DNA of 8,822 nucleotides, from the NCBI GenBank assembly GCA_007121975.1, contig SKJO01000048.1, forward strand, positions 1 to 8,822, given 5' to 3'. Positions 1 through 5,384 of the stretch are shown one piece after another. The notes under the pieces were generated by a model. It saw only the letters and a list, made by a program, of their open reading frames with translations. It did no database searches and had not been told where the DNA came from. Positions within the stretch are counted from its first letter, which is position 1. Every line of letters begins with the position of its first letter. Made by a program: the position numbers and the translations under genes. The stretch comes from Nitriliruptoraceae bacterium (GTDB lineage: Bacteria; Actinomycetota; Nitriliruptoria; Nitriliruptorales; Nitriliruptoraceae).

Positions 1-1
1 G

Positions 2-451
2 CTGGCTGCCGAGGGCGCGCAGGTCTGGCTCATCGCCGAGCAGGCCGCCGACGACGGCAGCGGCGGGCTGGTCGTGTGCGGCTCGCCGGATGGGGGCCGC
101 AGCTTCACGCCGGCAGGTCCGGTGGATCCCTCGTGTCCGGCCGGGGCCCGCCAGCGGGCCGCAGCCGTGGTCCTCGATCCGCCTGCAGCCGTGGCAGACC
201 GGCCAGGGTCGGGGCCAGCCGTCACCGTCGTACTGGAGGATGATCGCACCGGCGGGACGCGTCTGCTGGCCGTGAGCGTGGACGCCTCCGGGCGGCCATC
301 ACGCCCCCAGCCGGTGGACGATGCCCCGCCGGGTGCCGAGGTGCGAGCGCCCGCCGCCGTGCGCACCTCCAGAGGCGACCTCGTGGTCGTCTGGCAGGAC
401 ACCCGCGGCGGATCCGAGTGCCTGCGCAGCACGGTGCTCGCCCGCACCTGA
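2..451 (+). CDS. BNR/sialidase-like beta-propeller protein, C-terminal part only
   Basis: The open frame enters from the left edge, so the N-terminus is missing; 149 residues remain before TGA at 449-451. An Asp-box (BNR) motif of the S-x-D-x-G-x-x-[W/F] type is visible as SPDGGRSF. Blade-like strands follow, AVTVVLEDDRTGG and DLVVVWQDTRGG, each with the hydrophobic run plus D-x-R-x-G turn common in sialidase-type propellers. Asp-boxes are structural and do not by themselves show sialidase activity, and no catalytic Arg triad or Asp/Tyr can be assessed in this fragment. Such proteins are usually exported; the missing N-terminus prevents a check for a signal peptide. The fragment has three cysteines. 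The stop lies 17 nt before the acetyltransferase start, so the two are probably co-transcribed, although no functional link is evident. The Asp-box call is firm; enzyme activity is unknown. Confidence 0.75.
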   Translation: MAAEGAQVWLIAEQAADDGSGGLVVCGSPDGGRSFTPAGPVDPSCPAGARQRAAAVVLDPPAAVADRPGSGPAVTVVLEDDRTGGTRLLAVSVDASGRPSRPQPVDDAPPGAEVRAPAAVRTSRGDLVVVWQDTRGGSECLRSTVLART

Positions 452-455
452 CCCC

Positions 456-459
456 GAGG
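456..459 (+). promoter_or_regulatory. Ribosome-binding site that fixes the GNAT start
   Basis: GAGG lies 9 nt upstream of the ATG at 469. The frame is open further upstream into the preceding gene (a possible start at 418) and there is a second ATG at 478. Only 469 has a Shine-Dalgarno core at normal distance, and it avoids overlapping the previous gene. Confidence 0.65.
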
Positions 460-468
460 TTCCTCACC

Positions 469-1314
469 ATGGTCCGCATGTCCGAACTCGGTGACGTCGT
501 CGCCGCCACCGCGGCTGCGGCCCGGGGCGAGCCGGTCGAGCCGCTCGAGGTCGAGCTGCGCGACGGGACCCCGGCCCAGCTGCGTCCGATCCGCCCCGAC
601 GACAAGCAGCGCCTGCAGGAGGGTCTGCAGCTGCTCTCCCCGCGGTCGCGCATGCTGCGGTTCCACGCACGCATCGACCACCTCACCGAGGAGCAGCTTC
701 GTCACGCCACCGAGATCGACCACGGCGACCATGTTGCCTGGCTTGCGCTCGACGCCCGCGAGCCCGAGGTGCCCGGGATGGCGATGGGTCAGTACGTGCG
801 GCTGGCGCATGCGCCGCGGGTCGCTGAGGCGGCGATCACCGTGGTCGACCGCTACCAGGGGCTCGGGCTCGGAACGATCATGCTGGGGCTGCTCGCGGAG
901 GTGGCACTGGCCAACGACGTGCGCGTGTTCCGCAACTACGTGCTCGCCGACAACGACGCGATGCTCGAGCTGTTCGATCAGCTCGGTGCCGAGCGGCAGT
1001 TGATCACCAGCAACGTGTTCGAGGTCGACCTGCCGCTGCCCGAGGAGCTCAGCGACCTGCCCGACACGCCGGCCGGTCGCGCCATCAGCGCCCTGGCCGG
1101 TGACCGCGGACCTGCCTCGCTGCTGGCGGCGATCTCGCCGCCGGTCTGGATCCAGCGTCTGCGCCACCGCCGTCCGGTGCCCGAACCAGCCACCCCGTTG
1201 ATCCCCGAGTGGCCCGAGCGCGGACCGTTCGCCGACTGGCTCGACGCCGCGTTCGAGGACGCCGAGTCGGGCGATCCCGACGCCGATGAGGGTCCGCAGA
1301 CCTCCTCGCCATGA
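469..1314 (+). CDS. GNAT-family acetyltransferase, Pat-like catalytic domain
   Basis: The protein has 281 residues from the ATG at 469. A GNAT domain spans about residues 27-190. It opens with LRDGTPAQLRPIRPDD and SPRSRMLRF (57-65), the pattern of the acetyltransferase domain in mycobacterial Pat and in the C-terminus of ADP-forming acyl-CoA synthetase-type Pat proteins. The acetyl-CoA pyrophosphate loop is Q130-G-L-G-L-G135, and E120 lies where Pat-type enzymes have their catalytic glutamate. The expected reaction is transfer of an acetyl group from acetyl-CoA to a protein lysine in the cytoplasm. Unlike mycobacterial Pat there is no N-terminal cyclic-nucleotide-binding domain. Instead a tail of about 90 residues follows, rich in Pro and Trp and ending in an acidic stretch (DAESGDPDADEG). 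The gene starts 17 nt after the propeller gene and precedes the macro-domain gene by 88 nt. The GNAT fold is secure; the protein-lysine substrate is inferred. Confidence 0.85.
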   Translation: MVRMSELGDVVAATAAAARGEPVEPLEVELRDGTPAQLRPIRPDDKQRLQEGLQLLSPRSRMLRFHARIDHLTEEQLRHATEIDHGDHVAWLALDAREPEVPGMAMGQYVRLAHAPRVAEAAITVVDRYQGLGLGTIMLGLLAEVALANDVRVFRNYVLADNDAMLELFDQLGAERQLITSNVFEVDLPLPEELSDLPDTPAGRAISALAGDRGPASLLAAISPPVWIQRLRHRRPVPEPATPLIPEWPERGPFADWLDAAFEDAESGDPDADEGPQTSSP

Positions 1315-1355
1315 GTGCCGACTTCGGTCCGCCGGGTGCGGGCGTGGCATCCTGT

Positions 1356-1382
1356 CGGCAGCCTGCCGCTGGTGCCGGCAGC
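1356..1382 (+). repeat. Three-element short repeat in the macro-gene leader
   Basis: CGGCAGC occurs at 1356-1362 and again at 1376-1382, and between them CTGCCG (1363-1368) is complementary to both. The RNA hairpin with good geometry pairs 1363-1368 with 1376-1381 around a 7-nt loop and ends 7 nt before the ribosome-binding site at 1389-1396. It could affect translation or be a weak end signal for the GNAT message; in such GC-rich DNA it could also be chance. Confidence 0.3.
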
Positions 1383-1388
1383 GGCGAC

Positions 1389-1396
1389 GAGGAGGT
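1389..1396 (+). promoter_or_regulatory. Strong ribosome-binding site of the macro-domain gene
   Basis: GAGGAGGT is a near-perfect anti-16S match 6 nt before the ATG at 1403. It selects that ATG over a GTG at 1286 in the same frame, which would overlap the GNAT gene. Confidence 0.75.
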
Positions 1397-1402
1397 CGAA
1401 GG

Positions 1403-1948
1403 ATGCGGGTAGCCGACGGGTCGTTCGGGCCGGTGCGGATCGAGGTACGCATCGGGGACATCGCGGCCCAGGGGGATGTGGATGCGGTGGTCAACGCCGC
1501 CAACGCCGACCTCGCGCCCGGCAGCGGGGTCGCGGGCGCCATCCACCGGGCGGCGGGCCCGGGCCTGCACGCCGAATGCCGGCCGCTGGCACCGATCGAG
1601 ACCGGCCAGTGCGTGCTCACCGGCGGGCACGACCTGGCGGTCGCGCACGTGATCCACTGCCTGGGTCCGGTGTACGGGCGGGACGACCCGGCGGACGAGC
1701 TGCTGGCCGGCTGCTACCGCGGGGCGCTGCGGCTCGCCGACGAGCAGGGGCTGGCCTCGGTCGCGTTCCCGGCGATCTCCACCGGGGTGTTCGGCTACCC
1801 GCTGCGGGATGCGGCGATGGTCGCCCTCGAGGCGGTGCGCGGTGTCGCCGACGACCTCACGCACGTCCGGGTGGTGCGCTTCGTGCTGTTCGAGGAGATC
1901 GGGCTGTCGGTGTTCCGTGACGCGCTGCGCCGGCTCACGGCCGGCTAG
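1403..1948 (+). CDS. Macro-domain protein (ADP-ribose / O-acetyl-ADP-ribose hydrolase-like)
   Basis: This is a single macro domain of 181 residues with no added domain. Hallmarks in order: GDIAAQGDVDAVVNAAN (18-34), with D19 expected to contact adenine and N34 near the distal ribose; the GSGVAGAIHRAAGP loop (40-53); HVIHCLGPVY (82-91); and the diphosphate loop FPAISTGVFGYP (122-133). Macro domains bind ADP-ribose; members of this branch (YmdB, MacroD, Af1521) remove ADP-ribose from acidic residues or deacetylate O-acetyl-ADP-ribose from sirtuins, releasing acetate. The residue matching the catalytic Asp35 of E. coli YmdB (GVDGAIH) is Ala44 here, as in Af1521, so catalysis should be considered reduced or different until tested. 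A strong ribosome-binding site fixes the start. The TAG stop at 1946-1948 overlaps the stop of the convergent acetate kinase gene. Family assignment is very secure; in vivo substrate is not. Confidence 0.92.
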   Translation: MRVADGSFGPVRIEVRIGDIAAQGDVDAVVNAANADLAPGSGVAGAIHRAAGPGLHAECRPLAPIETGQCVLTGGHDLAVAHVIHCLGPVYGRDDPADELLAGCYRGALRLADEQGLASVAFPAISTGVFGYPLRDAAMVALEAVRGVADDLTHVRVVRFVLFEEIGLSVFRDALRRLTAG

Positions 1949-1953
1949 CCGGC
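1940..1953. repeat. 14-bp perfect palindrome holding both convergent stop codons
   Basis: GCCGGCTAGCCGGC equals its own reverse complement. The central CTAG supplies the TAG stop of the macro gene (1946-1948, + strand) and the TAG stop of ackA (1947-1945, - strand), so the two coding regions overlap by 4 nt. A hairpin with a 5-bp G/C stem and CUAG loop is possible in both transcripts. There is no U-tract on either side, so bidirectional intrinsic termination is uncertain. Confidence 0.6.
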
Positions 1954-3150
1954 GCCGCCGAGCGCCTGCAGGGTCTGCTCGGCGATCTCGCGCTCCTCGT
2001 CGGTGGCCACCACCAGCACCGCCACGCGGGCGTCGGGGGCATGGATCGCGACCACGCCGCCGGGTGCGGCGCCGACGTCGGCGGCGGCGTTGGCCGCCGC
2101 GTCGAGCCGGATGCCCAGCACCTCGAGATCGTCGCACACCCGGGCGCGCACGCCCGGCTGGTTCTCGCCGACCCCGGCGGTGAAGACCACGGCGTCGAGT
2201 CCACCGAGCGCCGCGGTGTAGGCGCCGAGGTACTTGCGGATCCGGTAGGTGTAGACCTCGAGCGCGAGCTCGGCGTCGGCGTCGCCGTCCCGGGCGCGCC
2301 GGTCGATCGCGCGCAGGTCGTTCTCGCCGCAGAGTCCGAGCAGGCCACTCGACCGGTTGAGGATCGCGTCGATCTGGTCGAGGTCGTAGCCGGCCTGCCG
2401 GTGCAGGTGCAGCAGGACGGCAGGATCGAGGTCGCCGCAGCGGGTGCCCATCACCAGGCCCTCGAGCGGGGTGAGCCCCATCGAGGTGTCGATGCTGCGC
2501 CCGCCGCTGATGGCGGTGGCCGAGGCCCCGTTGCCCAGATGCAGGGTGATCAGGTCGAGCTCGTCGAGGGGTCGGTCGAGGTGCGCGGCGGTACGCCGGG
2601 CGACGAACGCGTGCGAGGTGCCGTGGAAGCCGTAGCGGCGCACCCCGTGCTCGCGGTACAGCTCGGTGGGCAGCGCGTAACGGTAGGCGCGGGGGGGCAG
2701 GGTGCCGTGGAAGGCGGTGTCGAACACCGCGACCTGCGGCAGCTCGGGGCGCAGTCCGGCCGCCACCTCGATGCCGGTGAGGTTGGCCGGGTTGTGCAGC
2801 GGGGCGAGGGGCACCTGCGCGCGGATGCGGGCGACGACCTCGTCGTCGATCAGGCTCGGCGCCACGAACTCCTCGCCGCCGTGCACGACGCGGTGGCCGA
2901 TCGCGCCGAGGTCCTCGCCGAGTCCGCCCTGCTCGAGCGCGGCGATCAGCGAGTGGAAGCCGGCCGCGTGGTCGGCGAAGACCGCCTCCTCGATGGCCTC
3001 GGTCGTCTCGCCGTCGTGCCGGCGGTGCACGGCCCGGCCCGAGGGCTCGCCGATGCGTTCCACCAGCCCGGAGGCGAGCAGCGTGAGCGAGTCGTCGAAC
3101 AGCCGGTACTTGATCGACGAACTGCCGGAGTTGAGGACCAGGACCTGCAC
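1945..3150 (-). CDS. ackA: Acetate kinase
   Basis: Acetate kinase interconverts acetate + ATP and acetyl phosphate + ADP in the cytoplasm. The protein is 401 residues, the usual length. Both family signatures are present: VLVLNSGSSSIKY (3-15) and RRYGFHGTSH (171-180). Residues matching the active site of the Methanosarcina enzyme are N7, R87 (GHRVVHGG), D144 (VFDTAFHG), H176, R237 (MGTRCGD) and the E385/E386 pair near the C-terminus. The nucleotide-binding segments TLHLGNGAS (202-210) and FTAGVGENQ (323-331) are intact. The start is GTG at 3150-3148, preceded by GAGGAG 7 nt upstream. The gene lies 11 nt after pta and is the last gene of that operon. Its stop overlaps that of the facing macro-domain gene. 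I see no defects, so it should be an active enzyme able to produce or assimilate acetate according to the metabolic state. Confidence 0.98.
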   Translation of the reverse strand: MQVLVLNSGSSSIKYRLFDDSLTLLASGLVERIGEPSGRAVHRRHDGETTEAIEEAVFADHAAGFHSLIAALEQGGLGEDLGAIGHRVVHGGEEFVAPSLIDDEVVARIRAQVPLAPLHNPANLTGIEVAAGLRPELPQVAVFDTAFHGTLPPRAYRYALPTELYREHGVRRYGFHGTSHAFVARRTAAHLDRPLDELDLITLHLGNGASATAISGGRSIDTSMGLTPLEGLVMGTRCGDLDPAVLLHLHRQAGYDLDQIDAILNRSSGLLGLCGENDLRAIDRRARDGDADAELALEVYTYRIRKYLGAYTAALGGLDAVVFTAGVGENQPGVRARVCDDLEVLGIRLDAAANAAADVGAAPGGVVAIHAPDARVAVLVVATDEEREIAEQTLQALGGAG

Positions 3151-3157
3151 GGCAGCG

Positions 3158-3163
3158 CTCCTC
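3158..3163 (-). promoter_or_regulatory. ackA ribosome-binding site overlapping the pta stop
   Basis: On the - strand GAGGAG ends 7 nt before the ackA GTG, and its first bases lie within the pta TGA (3164-3162). Ribosomes ending pta are thus placed on the ackA initiation site, which suggests coupled translation. Confidence 0.75.
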
Positions 3164-5246
3164 AGCCGTCCTGTGCCTGGACGGCGGTGATGGTGACGGT
3201 GTTGATGATGTCGTCGACGGTGCAGCCTCGCGACAGGTCGTTGATCGGCTTGTTCAGCCCCTGCAGGACCGGGCCGACCGCGACCGCGCCTGAGCTGCGC
3301 TGCACCGCCTTGTAGGTGTTGTTGCCGGTGTTGAGGTCGGGGAAGATGAACACGGTGGCCCGGCCCGCCACCGCCGAGCCGGGCAGCTTCGCCTCGCCGA
3401 CCGAGGCGTCGATCGCCGCGTCGTACTGGATCGGACCCTCGACCTCGAGGTCCTCCCGGCGCTCGCGCACCAGCTCCGTGGCCTTGCGGACCCGCTCCAC
3501 GGCCCGGCCCTTGCCCGACACGCCGGTCGAGTACGACAGCATCGCGATGCGTGGCTCGATCCCGAACTGTGCGGCGGTCGCCGCCGAGCTGATCGCGATG
3601 TCGGCGAGCTCCTCGGCGTCGGGTTCGGGGTTGACCGCGCAGTCGCCGTAGACGAGCACCCGGTCGGCGAGCAGCATCAGGAACACCGAGGAGACCACCG
3701 ACACGCCGGGCCGGGTGCGGATGATCTCGAAGCCGGGGCGGATGGTGTGCTGGGTGGTGTGCGCCGAGCCCGACACCATGCCGTCGGCGAGGTCGTTGTG
3801 CACCATCATGGTGCCGAAGTAGCTGACGTCGGCCATGGCCTGCCAGGCGAACTCGAGTTCGATGCCCTTGTGCCGGCGCAGCTCGAGGTACTGCTCGGCG
3901 AAGCGCTCGCGCAGGTCGCTGCTCGCCGGCTCGATGATCGACACCTCGCCGAGGTCGAGTCCGAGCGAGGTGATGCGGTCCTCGACGTCCTTGACGTTGC
4001 CGAGCAGGGTGAGGTCCACCACCCGGCGGCGCAGCAGCACGTCGGCCGCCCGCAGGATGCGGGGCTCGGTGCCCTCGGGCAGCACGATGTGGCGACGATC
4101 CGCCCGGGCGCGCTGGCGCAGGGCGTACTCGAACATCAGGGGGGTGACCCGTTCGGTGCTGGTCACCTCGATGGTGGTGGCCAGCGCCTCGGTGTCGACG
4201 TGTTCCTCGAACAGCAGCAGCGCGGTGGAGACCTTGCGCTCGTTGTCGGCACGGATCACCGCCGGGGTGGCGGCGATCGCCCCGGCCGACTCGTAGGTGT
4301 CGAGCTCGACCGCGAGCACGGGCACCGGCACGTCGGCCAGGCCCTCGATCAGGCGCATCACCTGCGGATCGGGGGCGTGGCCGCCGGTGAGCACCAGGGC
4401 TGCGATGTTCGGGAACGTGGTCGCCACCCGGCTGGCCAGCGCCCCCACGATGATGTCGGAGCGGTCCCCGGGGGTGACCAGCAGCCGACCGGTGTCGACG
4501 TGGCTGAGCACGTTGGGCAGGGTCATGGCCGCGATCTTGATGGCGCTGACCTCGCGGTCGAGGGTCGCGCCGCCGTCGTGCAGGATGACCGCATCGAGCT
4601 CGTCGGCGATCTCGCGCACGGTGGGCATGCCCAGCATCGCGACCTCGGGGATGACCCAGACCGGCTCGCTGTGCAGCGAGCGGCCCAGCAGGCGGCGGAC
4701 CTGCTCGACATCCTCGGCCGCGACGCGGTTGACGATCGCGGCCGCCAGGGTGCAGCCCTCGGCCAGCAGCGACTCACGGGCGATGCGCAGCGCGTCGATG
4801 ACGTCGGCGACCGACCGGCCCTCGCCGTTGACCACCGGGAGCACGGGGGCGCCGAGGTGGTTGGCGACCTGGGCGTTGAAGTCGAACTCGAGCGCGGCCG
4901 ACATGCCCGTGTAGTCGGTGCCGTCGACCAGGACGAAGTCGTAGTGCTCCTCGATCGCCTTGTAGCGCTCGAGGATGGTCTTGAACACGTCGTCGGTCTC
5001 GCCGTCGGCCAGCAGGTGGTCGATCTGCTCGGCGGAGTAGGCCGACAGCGGATGGGAGGTGGCATCCAGCCCGAAGCGCTGCACGATCAGCTCGGTGCGC
5101 GGGTCGGGGACGTCCCCGGAGAGGATCACCGGGCGGAAGTAGCCCACCTTGCCGATCCGACTGGTGAGCAGTTCCATCACCCCGAGGGTGACCAGCGACC
5201 GGCCGGTGCGGGGCTCGAGGGACGCCAGATACAGACTGCGCGCCAT
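3162..5246 (-). CDS. pta: Phosphate acetyltransferase, long form with N-terminal P-loop-like and DRTGG domains
   Basis: Pta converts acetyl-CoA + phosphate to acetyl phosphate + CoA. The protein is 694 residues, typical of the long class that includes the E. coli and mycobacterial enzymes. Domains: a BioD/CobQ-like P-loop-type region (1 to about 215); a DRTGG domain (about 216-325); and the catalytic PTA_PTB domain (about 365-690). The last carries IVLPEGTEPRIL (387-398), GMVSGSAHTTQHTIRP (489-504), YGDCAVNPEPDAEELAD (533-549), FPDLNTGNNTYKAVQR (635-650) and GPVLQGLNKPINDLSRG (658-674). The would-be Walker A is EPRTGRS (11-17), with Arg where ATPases have Lys, so the N-terminal domain is probably regulatory or structural. 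ATG at 5246 has AGGAAGG 5 nt upstream. The gene directly precedes ackA and lies 138 nt after the MFS gene, so it could have its own promoter, though I could not identify a convincing one. Confidence 0.98.
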   Translation of the reverse strand: MARSLYLASLEPRTGRSLVTLGVMELLTSRIGKVGYFRPVILSGDVPDPRTELIVQRFGLDATSHPLSAYSAEQIDHLLADGETDDVFKTILERYKAIEEHYDFVLVDGTDYTGMSAALEFDFNAQVANHLGAPVLPVVNGEGRSVADVIDALRIARESLLAEGCTLAAAIVNRVAAEDVEQVRRLLGRSLHSEPVWVIPEVAMLGMPTVREIADELDAVILHDGGATLDREVSAIKIAAMTLPNVLSHVDTGRLLVTPGDRSDIIVGALASRVATTFPNIAALVLTGGHAPDPQVMRLIEGLADVPVPVLAVELDTYESAGAIAATPAVIRADNERKVSTALLLFEEHVDTEALATTIEVTSTERVTPLMFEYALRQRARADRRHIVLPEGTEPRILRAADVLLRRRVVDLTLLGNVKDVEDRITSLGLDLGEVSIIEPASSDLRERFAEQYLELRRHKGIELEFAWQAMADVSYFGTMMVHNDLADGMVSGSAHTTQHTIRPGFEIIRTRPGVSVVSSVFLMLLADRVLVYGDCAVNPEPDAEELADIAISSAATAAQFGIEPRIAMLSYSTGVSGKGRAVERVRKATELVRERREDLEVEGPIQYDAAIDASVGEAKLPGSAVAGRATVFIFPDLNTGNNTYKAVQRSSGAVAVGPVLQGLNKPINDLSRGCTVDDIINTVTITAVQAQDG

Positions 5247-5251
5247 GCTCG

Positions 5252-5258
5252 CCTTCCT
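5252..5258 (-). promoter_or_regulatory. pta ribosome-binding site
   Basis: AGGAAGG on the - strand ends 5 nt before the ATG at 5246-5244 and supports this start for the 694-residue protein. Confidence 0.65.
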
Positions 5259-5265
5259 GGGTCGA

Positions 5266-5279
5266 GGACCAGGGACCAG
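5266..5279. repeat. Tandem 7-bp repeat upstream of pta
   Basis: GGACCAG occurs twice in direct succession (5266-5272 and 5273-5279), starting 19 nt upstream of the pta start codon. On the - strand it reads CTGGTCC twice. Position would suit a regulator site in the pta leader or a replication-slippage product; nothing further supports function. Confidence 0.35.
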
Positions 5280-5308
5280 TCAAGCAGCCGGAGCCGGGCC
5301 TCGGGTGG

Positions 5309-5339
5309 GCCGCACGTCCCCTCGGGCGGGACGTTCGGC
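5309..5339. repeat. 31-bp imperfect dyad in the MFS-pta gap
   Basis: Arms ACGTCCC (5314-5320) and GGGACGT (5328-5334) are perfectly complementary around a 7-nt spacer. After one C/T mismatch (5313/5335) four more pairs follow (5309-5312 with 5336-5339), for 11 pairs in total. It sits 62 nt upstream of pta and 45 nt after the MFS stop, the most non-coding stretch in the window. It could be the MFS transcript hairpin terminator (no U-tract follows on the - strand), or an operator controlling pta-ackA. Confidence 0.5.
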
Positions 5340-5384
5340 ACGGGTGGGTACGGGTCGGTGCCGCGGGGCCCGCTCGCGGCGTGC

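Noticed and set aside
1286..1402. Earlier start for the macro-domain protein
   Set aside because: The added residues are Arg/Cys-rich and overlap the GNAT gene, and the strong GAGGAGGT site marks 1403.
1315..1402. Promoter for the macro gene in the GNAT-macro gap
   Set aside because: No TANNNT -10 is present on the + strand; the best match (CATCCT) lacks the TA and has poor spacing to any -35.
1085..2137. A 350-codon - strand frame opposite the GNAT and macro genes
   Set aside because: It is low-complexity and Arg/Pro-rich, has no recognisable domain, and runs antisense to two clear genes and through the start of the ackA 3' region in another frame.
2041..3315. A + strand frame of over 400 codons opposite ackA
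   Set aside because: It mirrors the ackA codons in antisense; composition is Val/Glu/Gly/Arg-biased, and no ribosome site or domain is evident.
5278..5283. TTGACT as a -35 for pta
   Set aside because: No -10-like sequence occurs 16-19 nt downstream on the - strand; the expected place is the ribosome-binding region itself.
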